From positions 87,776-151,775 of the forward strand of contig JASAMV010005104.1 of assembly GCA_030248065.1 (NCBI GenBank): a stretch of DNA of 64,000 nucleotides, read 5' to 3'. A program made the translations under genes and the position numbers. Below are positions 10,101-21,751 of this stretch, in pieces. The notes under the pieces are model-generated. The model was not told the origin of the DNA, did no database searches, and saw only the letters and a program-made list of their open reading frames with translations. Source of the DNA: Rhynchonema sp. JSB1_4. Its lineage: Eukaryota; Nematoda; Chromadorea; Monhysterida; Xyalidae. The first letter of the stretch is position 1. Each line of letters opens with the position of its first letter.

Positions 10101-12546
10101 CAATATTGATGTTTTTGTTAGTCGTGACTTTTACCCCATGATCGCAACATTTTAGTCTGACCGCGCGCGTTTTTACAACATTCAAAAAAAATTTTGCTTA
10201 GCGAAAAACCTCGCTGTGGGAAATTGTTAGGTTTTTGTGGTATCTATTAGAAAATTTTGATTTCCCAGCGACACCACTAGTGTTAGAGCGATCTCGGGTG
10301 ACGGGTTTTACCACCCAAAAAAGCGTAGGTGTCGGGTGCCGGATGCCTCCAGCTGTCGGGTGTCGGTTTTTTGGCACACGACAGCCGACACTTGCAATTC
10401 AAACATGAATTTTGCTGAAGAAAAATGTGGACGGAAAATTTTTAAGTAAATTGTTGCATAAAGCCACATAAGACTGTATTTTTGTGCCGATTTTGTCCAA
10501 ACCCCTGCATTAATGAGGTAAGTGGGCACAATTTTGTCTTTTATGGTCCAAAAATGCGATGTTGCATGTTGGGTACCTTCAGATGTCGGGCGACGGGTGT
10601 CGGTTGCCCCCATATCTCTAACCCTGAACACCACTGCTTTGATTTCGTTTCGGTGTTTTCTATAATAAGTGGAATGTTTACGTTTGAGTTTCAGGGCAAA
10701 CTACGACCGAAACGTGTCCAAGAATTGTGTGCTTCCTTCAACCCTGACGCCGACCTTGGACCTTATGCGAAGCCGATCGTTGATTTACAGACCGGTGCGT
10801 GCTCCTAAACTTCGTGCCTTGTGAATAATTCAATTTTGTAAAATAATAACACTGGGTGGGTGACAGGTAGAGGATGGTTACGCGTGAACAACAATATGAC
10901 CGATACATGTATTGACTGGATGAATCACCTTTTTTCAGGCAAAGCCACCAAGTTCAATCCAGTGTCTCTATCAGGCCTGAAATGCGGCGCGAACCCCGAT
11001 CATTTGGTGTTGGTGAAAGTGATTGCGTCAGTGGTCAACGAAGAAACATTGCCGTAGTGCGTTTGTATTGTTGCTGTTTCTTACGCATGTGGTTACCGTA
11101 AAAACCTAAATACGGCCCCCCGGAATAAAGTAATAATACAGCCCCTAAATAAATAAATAATACAGCCCTCCAAAGAGGTCAGTGAATTAATAGAGCCCCC
11201 CCCAGGAATAGAGTCCCCCTAAGTAACATCCCCTATACAGTAGTGTATTAAGGCTTGATAGTTGTGCACAGGTACATTTCTGCAGGTTTGATGTTCGTTT
11301 AGAGCACATAATGCGCCTCTTATTGACGAATAGACACCAATAAATGCGATTACAAGCAAAAAAACGTCCTTTCAAATCCCTTTCTAGGGGTTTTGGGGTT
11401 TTTCTGGGAACAATTTTTCAGATTCGGGTCAGTGAATTAATAGAGCCCCCGGAATAGCGTCCCCCAAAATGGGGTCAGTGAATTAATAGAGCCCCCTTGT
11501 ATTTAGGTTTTTACGGTAAGCAGTGCTTCATCGCTCATTTGGACAACGAAAGTCTTCATAGACATTTTATGTCCCATAACGGTGGCCGACCTCACATTAG
11601 AGCAGCACTGTCACTTCTTCTGAGGCGCGATACTGTACCTTGGGACCAAAAAAGGGGAAGATACCGGGATAGGGCCCAAATACGAAGGGAGATACTGTAC
11701 CTTTGGGGACGCCCTGCCACAGCATTGCATCGAACAGAAATGAGTACGATGGCGAGCGTTGTCTGCGTGCACGGCACTGATATTCTAGAATCTGTGCCGT
11801 GCGCAAATCAACTTTTGTGCCACGCTAACCCCAATTTCAGCACATGTGTGGTGATGGACTGTCACGCCGACACGCACGCACTGACCATATTCAATTGTGT
11901 TCGTGACTTTGGTCTGTTGATCGGAGCCACGTTGGCTGTGCCAAACCCGCATTTGCTCAATGTGCAATGTCGTGTTGACGAACAGGTTGGGATGCATGAA
12001 GCAATTTATTCACGAAGTTTAAAAGCATGACAGCCAGTTGGGATCTGATCAGGTGTGCGTTCGCAACGCTCTGCACGTGGGAGCGTAGAATGAATGACTA
12101 TTGAATCCATACACTTTAGCCTCTTTTGTAAAATGGCGGCCGATTGCAGATGCAAATATATGACTTGTGTTTTTCGTTGCCTGATTCGACCTGTTGAGAG
12201 CGAACATTACGTTCCTCTCTTAACTTAGGGTCCTCCCTAAACTTGACTCCCATGCGTTGGGTATGTATTTTCAGCAGAGAGTGGTGCACCGGGTCATCAT
12301 CACTGTGATGGTCTGTCATAAGAGTTAAGGCTAAGACACACGAACGCATTTTATGTCTGTGTGAAACATCTCATTTGGTGCTGGAGTGAAACTTGTGTCA
12401 TTCAAAGTTTGGTTCATCATTACGTTTTTTAGTCAATCGCGTTCCACTGCATCCGTGTTCCATCTCCCGAAATGCTCATATTGAACGGGGCACGTGTCGC
12501 TCGCGAACAGGTAGCGTTGGCTGAAGCCGACTCGGCTGTCGCTTAG
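7199..12546 (+). CDS. TTC5: TTC5 / STRAP tetratricopeptide protein (11 exons)
   Basis: TTC5 is a p300/JMY cofactor that also acts in tubulin mRNA autoregulation. It has N-terminal TPR repeats and a C-terminal OB-fold. Exons read as 7199-7288, 7476-7611, 8331-8539, 8791-8938, 9267-9361, 9435-9482, 9727-9873, 10695-10794, 10939-11053, 11841-11985 and 12433-12546, giving 448 residues (human about 440). Matching blocks are SFRDCYFETH, EEYLTKAVKLDPDSVESLNE, WYILGNAYLTYFFCTGQ, ALSAYAKAVEL, YEQDYAAALYSLTRSFTLDP and the OB-fold part DFGLLIGATLAVPNPHL then PSPEMLILNGARV. The start was taken at the first of two adjacent Met codons; 7139 is an in-frame alternative. Four introns carry repeat insertions (7767-8153, about 9555-9710, 10278-10627, 11096-11516). 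Confidence 0.94.
7767..8153. mobile_element. hAT-like element with CCTACCCGCCCC repeats in TTC5 intron 2
   Basis: The ends are CAGTGCTGCGGCTGG and AAGTAGCCACATCACTG. The flanks are GTGTGCAT (7759-7766) and GTGTACAT (8154-8161), matching at 7 of 8 positions. Subterminal GGTACCCTACCCGCCCC is repeated, with the CG palindrome near 7955. The element has no effect on the exons. Relatives are at about 36200-39354 and 51890-52720. Confidence 0.78.
9555..9710. mobile_element. Short element with CAGTCAAAC ends in TTC5 intron 6
   Basis: It starts CAGTCAAACCTCCACATAG and ends CCGTTTGACTG, so it has about 9-bp inverted ends. Internal AGTGAACG motifs resemble the ends of pogo/Tigger-type miniature elements. 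The left flank does not show TA, so the target duplication is unproven. Confidence 0.45.
10278..10627. mobile_element. GTGTCGGG-type hAT-like element in TTC5 intron 7
   Basis: It starts TAGTGTTAGAGCGATC, ends CATATCTCTAACCCTGA, and has ACACCAC on each side (7 bases exact). Subterminal GTGTCGGGTG is repeated in both arms. It is the same family as 1503-1991. Confidence 0.72.
11096..11516. mobile_element. TA-flanked CCGTAAAAACC element in TTC5 intron 9
   Basis: A complete about 420-bp copy lies between TA at 11094-11095 and 11517-11518. Its core is in the orientation opposite to the copy at the window start. It carries no ORF of its own. Confidence 0.8.
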
Positions 12547-13279
12547 TGGGATTGATTACTAATGTTTCATATGAAATTCATTCATTGATTATAGTATTAA
12601 CAATGTTACTATGTCGCTTCATGGTTGTGCATTTCTTGCTGTCCATGTTTTCTTTGTGTGATCTCACCTTTCTCAAGTCATTTTGTGTGTTTTGTTCTGC
12701 ACGTTTTTTGTGTGATATTTGACCATATTTGATATTTCATTGACTGCTCCATTGATTTCATAAAATGTCACTTTTCTACGGGTGATATTTTTTCGAAACG
12801 GTGTAAAGGTGAGTTGGGTGTAAAGGTCGGTGTAAGCTCAATCGAAAGCTCGGTCGGTGTCAGCTCGGTGTAAACATGAAACATTGCCCGCTGTTAACGT
12901 GGAATGTTTCATGTTAACACCGAGCTGACACCGACCGAGCTTTCGACCGAGCTTACACCGACCATTACACACAACGACCACCCACCGTACCGCATTTGTT
13001 AATCATTGATCCAGTTAATTTCGGTAGTTTCGCTCGAACCAGGGGCATCGCATATAATAAAGTCAGCTGAACAAAACGGACGCATTTCTGCAGAGATGAC
13101 GCTTACACACTGTTGCCATGGAAGTTCCAAGCACCATAAGAAGTCGCATGTCCACGCTGAAAGTAACAAGAGGCGTGCACAACTTTACCTGGTCGTGTGC
13201 CAGACGTTTTACCACGAAAGCCGGCCGGAAAAACTGTTGTGTGGGAATGGTCATCCCTCACTTATTCAGTAGGTCCGGG
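12547..13279. other. TTC5-GUCD1 intergenic region
   Basis: The region contains the foldback element 12780-12983. The rest is AT-rich with short ORFs (for example 13006-13272) that show no recognisable domain. No gene is called. Confidence 0.5.
12780..12983. mobile_element. Foldback miniature element (ends GGGTGATATTTT)
   Basis: The left arm GGGTGATA..CGAAACGGTGTAAAGG and the right arm form a long hairpin around about 12895, with repeated TGTAAAGGTCGG and CACCGACCGAGC motifs in opposite orientations. The right end is eroded compared with the copies at 44825-45050 and 45177-45776. Confidence 0.7.
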
Positions 13280-13483
13280 GACATCGTCGCGCGTTTTGAC
13301 TTGGTCGCGCGTATTTTCAACTAGCTTCAGTTTAGGCTAAGACTTAAGCTTATGATTGGGCTTAGGCTTAGGCTTAGGCCTACACATCGGCTTAGGCTCA
13401 GGCTTGGCTTCCAGCTTTCCCTAACAGCCGGATATGTTGTAATTCACAAAACGCGCGACCATGTGACAAAGAGCGACGATGTC
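13280..13483. repeat. Inverted-repeat element with TTAGGC-like core, 5' of GUCD1
   Basis: GACATCGTCGC (13280) pairs with GCGACGATGTC (to 13483), and GTCGCGCGTTTTG (13286-13298) pairs with CAAAACGCGCGAC (13447-13459). The loop, about 13333-13405, is made of GGCTTAGGCTTAGGC-type repeats, the nematode telomere unit. Similar designs are at 14171-14436 and 40342-40539. Confidence 0.65.
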
Positions 13484-13574
13484 TCACAACCATTCAGTAC
13501 CTTTTCTCCGTTCCGCAGCCTTTCCTCAGCTCGAAAGATGATGTAAACGAAAAGATGTAAGATGATGTTTCACG

Positions 13575-15313
13575 ATGGCATTCGTGGAGATCGAACACGT
13601 GCGTCAGAAATTCGGATGGGATTGTGGTCTGGCTTGTCTGGAAATGATTTGCAGGTATGCTTGTTGGCAGCCACATGTACGCATACGTTTCTTGGTTCAT
13701 GTGTATATCAAAAGCGGCGAAAATGAAATTGCCTCGCCAAATAATCATTTGTCTGTGTTCCACCTGAACTCAACTCGTTCTCCTTTTCAGATGGGCTGGG
13801 AATGCCAACAACTCATGTTACGATCAATGGGACTTCACAAATCGCAGGTTTGGTTGGGTTTTTTATCCATTCACACTTTCAACGTTGAGTTTCCTGAAAG
13901 AAGTACCATTTTAACATATAACAGACCGTGCCAATGGTCGCATTTCACATGACATGCATGTCACATACCACTCTACGCACCCAATGGCAGAGCGTATACT
14001 CCCCTTATACAGCATTTGGTCGATCGACCTGCTCGTTCATGGTCGACGGCTCGGACTTCCACTTGTGCTCACCAGCAAAGTTGTCCAGCCAGAGACACGA
14101 CGTTGTCAGGTTGGTGGGGCAGAATTGGTCCGGTTACTGTGTTTCAGGGAATGTTTTTCAGATGGCCGGACAATTGAGCAAAGCACATTTGAGCAAGACC
14201 ACTTTGAGCATGTGAAAAAGAGCAGGGCCAAAACAGCAGAGCACTTATTTTGTTCCAATGGCAGGTTTAGGCTGATTTTGATATTAGGCGTAGGCTTGGG
14301 CTTACACTTAAGATTAGTTTTGTGTTTGAGCTTAGGTTTAGGCTTAGGCCTATTCGTTTTTAGGTGCTGCTCTTTTGGACTCTGCTCTTTTTCACTTGCT
14401 CAAAGTGGTCTTGCTCAAATGTGCTTTGCTCAATTGCCCGTCCGCCGTTTTTCAAAGCGTGTGTGATATTTGTTGTATAATATGCGAAAACAAAACAATT
14501 CCATTCTAATAACATTCCGCATCCGCAATTACAGATGTTCTACTCATGCACGACCGACCAAGACAATGGTCGTATTTCGGATTTGAGTGCACTGGCTCGT
14601 GCTGATGGCCATCTGATGCAGATCAGGTTGGAATTTTATTCGACCACGTTCACAAAGTATGTAATGACACTATGAGTTGTGCAGCGTGTTTTGTTTGTGA
14701 CCCCCAAAAGCACTAACAATTCAGGATATCTCAGATGAAAACGAATAGGTTTTTATTGAAGTTTGTGGTTTCTTGTGGCTAACAAAACTACATACATTTC
14801 ATGTTCCGCTTTGCAGCAATTGTCCGGTAAGCGTACTGGAAGCACATCTCAACAGCCGTCAACCAATCATCGTGCTAGTCAATTCAAACGTGCTGAAGTG
14901 CAGAGATTGCACAGGAAAAGTTGGCAAATTCGCAAAAACACTGATTTCGAATGTGTTCTTCGGTCATTATGTGCTCTTGGTAGGAGCATCGGTTCACAGT
15001 GGCACGGTGCAGTATAAGGATCCGGGCAAGAAACATGGTTGGTTTGTTTGTCTTGTCTTGCAAACTGGTCAGGCAGTAGAAAAGTTTTGCTCGCCGCAAA
15101 CTGTAGGTATGCACGCGCTAATTTCATTTACAGCAGGTGCATGTTGACATCATCACACAAATGATTGATGCAGTTTATCAGTTTAATATCATGCTGACTT
15201 TTCCCACAGAGACGTGCAAGACCACAGTGCGCAATTTCGAGCGGGCTCGATTGTGTTCGGGAACTGACGAAGACCTGATTTGGCATGAAACTCCTCTGAT
15301 CGCGCATGAATGA
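13575..15313 (+). CDS. GUCD1: GUCD1-like papain-fold (C39-like) protein (6 exons)
   Basis: GUCD1 (guanylyl cyclase domain containing 1) is a small conserved protein with a papain/C39-like fold; its reaction is not firmly known. Exons read as 13575-13654, 13791-13847, 14013-14109, 14535-14626, 14817-15037 and 15210-15313, giving 216 residues (human about 240). Matching blocks are GWDCGLACLEM with the likely nucleophile Cys, SIWSIDLLVHG, PIIVLVNSNVLKCRDC, FGHYVLLVGAS with the conserved His, and the C-terminal NFERARLCSGTDEDL. Phases agree at every junction. Intron 3 holds a foldback element with a telomere-like core. Exon 3 is the weakest match. Confidence 0.9.
14171..14436. repeat. Inverted-repeat element with TTAGGC-like core in GUCD1 intron 3
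   Basis: Arms of about 55 bp (CAATTGAGCAAAGCACATTT.. at 14171 and its partner ending at 14436) include AAGACCACTTTGAGCA and AAAAAGAGCAG, pairing almost without mismatch. The loop, about 14265-14350, is degenerate TTAGGC-like DNA, including GCTTAGGTTTAGGCTTAGGC. Confidence 0.72.
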
Positions 15314-15829
15314 AGAACCAGTGGAATTAATAGAAATGTGTTGATTCATTCAGCTCTTGCTCCTTGATGGTAACATATAATTAACAGAGAGATTGAATGA
15401 CATGACATGACGTAAATTAGTTGCGGTAACTTCTCTTTGAGGGGGAGTTACAGTTTGTTCAAGATCGTGGTCATTAACAACACCAAGTTCATACGTGCGA
15501 CACAAAAGCTGAAAAAAGGAAAATGTGAATGCTATGTACATGTATGTAGGTGTATTGAAAAGCCATTCTTGTAGATTTGGTTCATGGTAACTTGGAGTTT
15601 CAACACGGCAGTCCAACGTAAAATATACTACCTACACTACAATGTCTAGGTCGTCGGAGAATCCGGGTTCGGAGATAATATGGGTCGGGTAGTCTGAAAT
15701 CCGATGTCCGTTTTTATGACATACATAGCCCGACGCAGTACATAACCGAAGGGTTCACTATACCGCCGATTTTGATCAAATCTTCTTGCACATCACCTTT
15801 TGTGAGGAAGTTATGCGCATTTTCAACCA
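15314..15829. other. Non-coding stretch after GUCD1
   Basis: AT-rich sequence with no recognisable gene; it contains only short ORFs without domain character. Confidence 0.45.
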
Positions 15830-16914
15830 TTAAAGTGACTCTACAATTGATCGTTGACCGCGTTTGTTTGCAGTCATTTTTTCAGAAAATGAAGACTAGG
15901 TATCAGAAACCCAGATTTAGGAAATATATTTTCAAGTCGTTACTTTGTGATGTTTCACGGAGCCCACACATTTTTACAGGAGGGGAAAAAATAAAAAAAG
16001 TTTGAGGCAGGCCTGTGCGAAACACAAGGTAATCCACTAGAAGATATTTTCAGCGTTTTATACTCAGACGTTTTTCTGTTAAACGAGATATAAAGCATTG
16101 CGCGAAACGCCACGTGTGATAAATAATAAACGAAACACTCCAAAAAAATCAAGCCTTTTTAAAGCACCCTTTTACTCTAGCATAATTTTAAGCATCTGTG
16201 GTGAATGAAATAAGTTGTCAATTAGGAAAAAAAATCGTCTAATTATCTAGTATTTAGGATGTGCTTTTCGTTTTTCAAAACCCTACACAGCTCACACAAT
16301 GTTTACCACAACATGCGCAAGGCACCCATTCCCACAGCGCACACACACAAAGCTGAAACATTATCCCCGGCCGGCTGTGTGTTGTCGTTGTGTGTGCGCT
16401 GTGCGTGGTCTGAATGGCTGCCTTGCGCATGTTGTGGTAAACGTTGTGTGAGCTGTGTAGGGTTTTGAAAAACAGAAAGCACATCCTGAATACCAGATAA
16501 TTAGACGATTTTTATTTCTAATTGACAACTTATTTCATTCACCACAGATGCTTAAAATTATGCTAGAGTAAAAGGGTGCTTTAAAAAGGCTTGATTTTTT
16601 TTGGAGTGTTTCGTTTATTATTTATCACACATGGCGTTTCGCACAATGCTTTATATCTCGTTTAACAGAAAAACGTCTGAGTATAAAACGCTGAAAATAT
16701 CTTCCATTGGATTACCTTGTGTTTCGCACAGGCCTGCCTCAAACTTTTTTCACTTTTTCTCCTCCTGTAAAAATGTGTGGGCTCCGTGAAACATCACAAA
16801 GCAAGGACTTGAAAATCTATTTCCTAAATCTGGGTTTCTGATACCTAGTCTTCATTTTCTGAAAAAATGACTGCAAACAAACGCGGTCAACGATCAATTC
16901 TAGAGTCACTTTAA
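15830..16914. repeat. 1.1-kb near-perfect palindrome
   Basis: TTAAAGTGACTCT at 15830 is mirrored by AGAGTCACTTTAA ending about 16913. The two arms of about 540 bp are inverted copies with few differences. The centre is near 16372 (CCCCGGCCGG). Both strands therefore encode nearly the same spurious peptide near the centre. It could be a large foldback element or an inverted duplication. No target duplication was identified. Confidence 0.85.
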
Positions 16915-17160
16915 AGGGCGATAAGTGGTGTCGCAGAGGTCATGTGCAAAAGCTATAACTCAAAATTGTGATTCAGAACCGAAACAAGCCACCGGGAATC
17001 AATTTTGGTCAAAATCTATTAGGTGAGTGGTAGACAACCGCTTTAAACACTCTCAAAGACGTTACGTGACCAAATGCACATCGGATTCCAGATTCCCCGC
17101 CCCGAATTACCCTCACTGACCCCGATTTTACCGAACTCCGTTCTCCCACTACATAAGGTT
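16915..17160. other. Spacer between palindrome and FkbM duplication
   Basis: I see no gene or known repeat in this stretch. Confidence 0.4.
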
Positions 17161-17825
17161 TTACCTTGGTCCCCCTAGGATGATTTTTTGTGATGTTCTA
17201 GTTGCACGCGCCTGTTTGGAAATCTAATTCGACAAGCATGCCAACTTGTGGGCACATATGCCAGTGTCAATAGGCAGCCATAGGTTCATTGTGTCATTGT
17301 CAGAAATATCGGTCACGATAGCAGCATACGGCTGATAACCACGTAAAACGATTGGTGCTATTGCCAGGGCAATTCCTGTACGTGTGGTAGGTTTTTGTTT
17401 GAGCCTCCCAATTTACCATGTTGGGTGTTAGCTTTTCAAGCAATTTCTTCTACAAGCAAGAAGTTGTCGAGCACATGCACCTCTGGAACCGGACGTGAAT
17501 TGTCCAGTTTGGCTTGTGGTTGTGGGTACCCAGTTTGTGGACAGCGCAGCGTGGCAAAATACGACCATTATAGTTTCGCTCGTGCATAACATTTTCCAAA
17601 AAATGTACAGATACGTTTTTGTTCCGTTGTGCCTGAGTTTGTCGCTGTGCCACTTGGATCCCGTTACCACCATGACAACAACACGAACTGATTATATTTC
17701 CTGCTGTTATAACCAAACAATAAAATTGCAGTTTCTTTTATCAGGTACATACATGTACGTGTGAAACACTACATTGCATTTCAACTTCAAGAACGTCGTG
17801 ATTCCAATTTCAACAAAAAGACGTC

Positions 17826-19557
17826 ATGCAAAACCGCCCCTGGCTGGCAATTCTGCTGGGCCTGTTCTGTGTGATTGTGCTGTTCAAATTGGTGCAAGAC
17901 ACATATCAGAATCGGAGCAACTCAGTTCTGCATTTTATGCCAACCCTGTCTTTGACTAATGACCGATCTGCAGAGCCAAACAAGACGTTAACCGTGGCCC
18001 GCGAAGTACAGGGTGGCTCAGAAATAAGCGAGCCACCATTTCTGTACGATCAGAAGACGCTGCAGTGGATCAAATCGAATATTGTGCCGCCAACTTTTGA
18101 CAAACCCTATAACCTGGTCAATCAGAACAAAAAAGATTATTCGCAATACGGGCAGTCAAGCAAAATCATACCCGATGTGTTCAAATATAAACGCAACGGA
18201 CGTTTCGTTGAGGTTTGCTTTGAGTCACTTCTCACATCTACGTTTGCTGTCCCCTCAGCGATGTTTAATGCGAGCATATTGTTTGGACACCAAGTGGACT
18301 TCTGACATGCGCGCTGACCATGACCTGGTGCACCGGCTGTCTGGGAAAAGTTGGTTCAGAAGCCAATTAGGGGCTTAAAAAAGCAGGCATTCTGCTTACT
18401 TTATGTGCACGACCCACCAATACTCCATTTAACTTAGGTGGGCGCGGCCGATGGTGAGTCACTATCAAACACGTTGTCGTTGGAGAAGTACTACAACTGG
18501 ACCGGTCTGCTAATCGAGGCGATGCCGTCGCGATTCCAGACGTTGAAATCGAAAAATCGTCGGTCGTGGCTGTTGCACGCGTGTCTGTCGAATCAGCCCA
18601 CGTTGGCACAGACAAGGATCGAGTTCAAAGCGCTGTCGGTCGATCAAGGTTGGCTGGCACATGCCTACCTGTTGTTCGATGTTTTACGAGCTCATTTGAT
18701 GATGAGAAAAAGAGGACCAGCAGTGGGAAACGTTGGCGTCAGCTGGTTTTTATCGAATGATTAATTTATCAAAATTTAGTCTGCCAAAGCCATGAGAAAC
18801 ACTGTTTAAAGCAAAAATTGATATCCGTCGCCTTTGAAGACAAACACAAGAGCCCGTTCCCTGGCTTTTTGCATCACACAATATGGCTCCACCAATCTGA
18901 CACGGGCGGCATCAATATTCCAAAATGCAGGTCGATTCCAATCAATTAACTGCGTGTCACTGTCAGCCATATTCACTGCCCTCAACTGGCATCATATCGA
19001 CTACTTTGCATTGGATGTGGATGGACTTGAGGCACAGATACTGCAGTCGATACCGTGGCACAGAGTCACCATTGACGTGTTCCAGGTGGGGAATGCCGAA
19101 CAACTTTTACCCTTGTCAAAATTACAAGTTCTTCAGCACGGGTGCATTACATTTTCATGTCGCTATCCAGTGTGCTAGCTAGGTACCGATGCGTGAATCG
19201 GCACCTGCACTTTGCTCGCAGCTGTCACGTCGAAAATTTTGACCAGCGTAAAAGTTGTTGTAGACCAAGCTGGGTTCGTGATAAAAGTTGGCGACTTCTA
19301 ACTTTTCTTCGGGCCACCGGGCAAAACAACAACCACAAACTATGGGGTTGGTTGTCGAACAAGGCACAAGATTTTATCAAGTCATGCTTTTTCAACAGAT
19401 CGAATGTGGTCTGCAATGTGGTCAAAATGGCGCAGACGCACAAACGGTGGAAATGCGACATTTCCTACATTCATACATGCTGGCGAGAGGGTACGATGAA
19501 ATTATGACATTGGCAAACCTCGATTTGGTGTACAAGAGGAGGGATGCAAAACTGTGA
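17826..19557 (+). CDS. FkbM-type methyltransferase, single-pass membrane protein, copy 1 (4 exons)
   Basis: This is a SAM-dependent methyltransferase of the FkbM domain family; the substrate is unknown. Exons 17826-18212, 18438-18648, 18931-19085 and 19399-19557 give 303 residues with consistent phases. Residues about 6-24 (WLAILLGLFCVIVLFKLV) form an N-terminal signal anchor, suggesting a type II membrane, probably Golgi or ER, protein. The SAM-binding motif I is FVEVGAADGESLSNT, followed by NWTGLLIEA. The family's HIDYFALDVDGLEAQIL and C-terminal HFLHSYMLARGYDEI blocks are present. It differs from copy 2 at about four residues. Region 18780-18930 has an ORF that could hide an extra exon. 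Confidence 0.85.
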
Positions 19558-19897
19558 TGTGTTTTGTTCATGCGATTGATGATTCACAAAGGTTTTGATT
19601 GTTCGTCTTTTACTTGGACGGTCTTGTTTTCATATTGACAAACAAGAAAGATCTCATTTGGATAATATAACACTATATTCCGTCAGTTTTTACAGTTCGA
19701 TCCCATGTCATTGTCCCAAAATTATCAGACAAGAAAAGGCACCTTGCATAGTCGTTGATCCTCAATCAATTTGTGAAATACAATCAAGCCAAATGAATCA
19801 ACCTGCTGTCATAAAGGAATGCACGATCAATCAGTGTGATTTAATCACATCACAAAAATAAATTTGCGATCAGTTGTACGCAAGTTAGTGTGAAACA

Positions 19898-20420
19898 TCA
19901 GCCCGAAGGAGTAACACCATTGAATATGCGAACCAAATGCGCATGTGTGGCGGGCAGCTGTGTAACCGGGCATCGCTTGTCGTTGTGCAAATGCCGCGTG
20001 ATGCACGAATAGCAGAACACGTACCTGCAATTCGGAATATTAATGGCGCACGCATAAGCAAGCTTAGCACAAGCTTTCATGCAAACATATCGGTCTCACG
20101 GTCTCAGTTCTACTAATGCGACAAAACAACAGCATCGAGCTTTCCTTCAAACAGAAGCAGATGGTTACGTGACCCAAATTTTTTTCGAATTTTTGCTTTT
20201 ATCCGTAAATGCAGTGCACCTCCATTTGGCGAATCGGTCGAGCCCGAGTTTTCGTTCATCATGTGGAGAGATTCACCAAATAGAGGTTCATAATGAAGGT
20301 GCACAAATGGAAACCAGCAACCTACCCAGACACAGAGAGCACCGTGTCGTTACGTCGTTTGGAGCGGCAGATCGGACACATTTTGGGGTCGAGCTATAGC
20401 ATGCGGTCTTCGGGGCACAC
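19898..20420 (-). pseudogene. PEX12 3' fragment (last two exons only)
   Basis: This is a duplicated copy of the final PEX12 exons, at 20326-20420 and 19898-20024, corresponding to 25008-25102 and 24590-24716 of the intact gene. It still reads CPICRSKRRNDTVLSV and YVFCYSCI on the minus strand. The upstream exons are absent because the duplication ends at about 20445, so it cannot encode the full protein. Confidence 0.85.
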
Positions 20421-20445
20421 CTGCAAAGCGGAAAAATAAATTAAA

Positions 20446-21735
20446 TGACGTATCACGTTGCCAATTATTCAGGATAGCCCTACAAGCAAACTTTTGGGTG
20501 CGCTCAATTGTGATTTTGTCACATTTTCTGATTGGATAGCTTGAGCCACAACCATAGAGCATTGCGGATTGCAACAGAGATACTGTATATACAGGCATTT
20601 CAGACTATTTATTGGCACACTGCCACGGAAGGCTCTGGTCAGAAACCCAATGGTCTCTTTTACCTTAGCGCTTACTTTGTGACAATGCAGATTGTAGTTC
20701 AGGTGTTCATCGACCAGTATGCCCAAGTATTTGTATGAATTAACTTGTTCAATGTTTGCGCTGTTTTTAACAATATTCACAGTGGGCCTGGTTGAGTGCA
20801 TGCGTCGAAACACAACGAGTTTGGTTTTCTTTTCATTCACTTCCAGCATTTTACCTTCAAAGAATGCTGTGAGTTGGTCAATGTCAGTTTGCAAGTGAGA
20901 GATGCACTTGTCTGTAACAGCTGGGTGAATGACCACAAGATCATCAGCAAATTTGATCATTTTGGTGCAAGTACTGAGCGTCAATTTCAAAATACTGTTC
21001 ACATAAGCAATGAATAGTAATGGTCCCAGTCTTTCCTGCATTGGCTTACTTCTTTATTTGCGCCTTCAGTTTTTTGACTTTGTAAAATTTTGGCGATCGT
21101 TTGTCTCTTTTTGTGGTTTTTAGCCAATTAGCATATGCTTTGTTTTTCTTCCGCGTTAGCTGTTCGAGGTCACGGGTAATCCATGGCTCCCGCTTTGGTT
21201 TGTTCGTAACTGGGAATGTTTTGAATTTTGTATTTTGGTTAACGTTGAACGTTATCGTGTTGTTGAACAGCAGAAGTGCAGCATTGACGTTAGGAGCTTC
21301 CGTCACCATTTTTGGCAAATTCTTTGCCGTGATTACTTCTCTGACGTAGTTCCAGTCTGTCTGGCGATACATAGGCACCCGGGAGTATTGTCTGTTGTTA
21401 ACACCTTGGTCGGGGATGATAACTTTTGCTGACACAACACCATGACTTTTTTCAATGGGTGTTTTGAGCTGAACTTTTGCTGTTAACGTTTCAGACACAA
21501 ATAACACGTCGAGCAAACGCTTTTCATGAGTTGGTTCCGTGACTCTTAGTTCTAAGCCATATTTCTTTAATGACACCAGTAGGTCTGATGATTCATTTTC
21601 GGTCAGAAAGCAGCAGTTCCAATCGCCTCCAAATATGTAGTGGTCGTATTTACCATCAATTTGACTCAGAAACGAGGTAACACCATCAACAAAGTCATTG
21701 AGCAAAAGGTCAGGGGCGCATAACGATGATAGCCA
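20446..21735 (-). mobile_element. Degenerate non-LTR retrotransposon (LINE) fragment
   Basis: On the minus strand, 21705-21046 encodes an AP-endonuclease-like domain (HYIFGGDWN, SHGVVSAKV). It is followed directly by a reverse transcriptase C-terminal half, 21041-20469, with the catalytic KFADDLVV motif and YLGILVDEHLNY. The reverse transcriptase N-terminal half is deleted and the frame is broken between the two parts. A further frameshift precedes CRAILNNWQRD near 20450-20500. A CR1/Jockey-like clade is likely. It lies exactly between the two duplication copies. Confidence 0.85.
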
Positions 21736-21751
21736 GGTCTTACTACATATA

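Larger units (their letters stand above)
17161..20445. repeat. Segmental duplication, copy 1
   Basis: Starting at CCTTGGTCCCCCTAGGATGA, the sequence runs parallel to 21752-25125 with only scattered substitutions. It contains a complete FkbM gene and the last two PEX12 exons. It breaks off inside the last PEX12 intron position (about 20445), where LINE sequence begins. Confidence 0.88.

Noticed and set aside
16259..16484. ORFs on opposite strands giving nearly the same Cys-rich peptide
   Set aside because: This follows from the palindrome centre at about 16372, not from a gene.
17495..17764. 89-residue ORF upstream of each FkbM copy (also 22050-22319)
   Set aside because: Conserved only because the whole block is duplicated; low complexity and no domain. 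Treated as upstream region.
18834..18930. Possible extra FkbM exon (LAFCITQYGSTNLT..)
   Set aside because: The ORF runs into a true acceptor at 18930, and joining exon 2 directly to 18931 gives the expected family spacing and phase. Kept only as a caveat.
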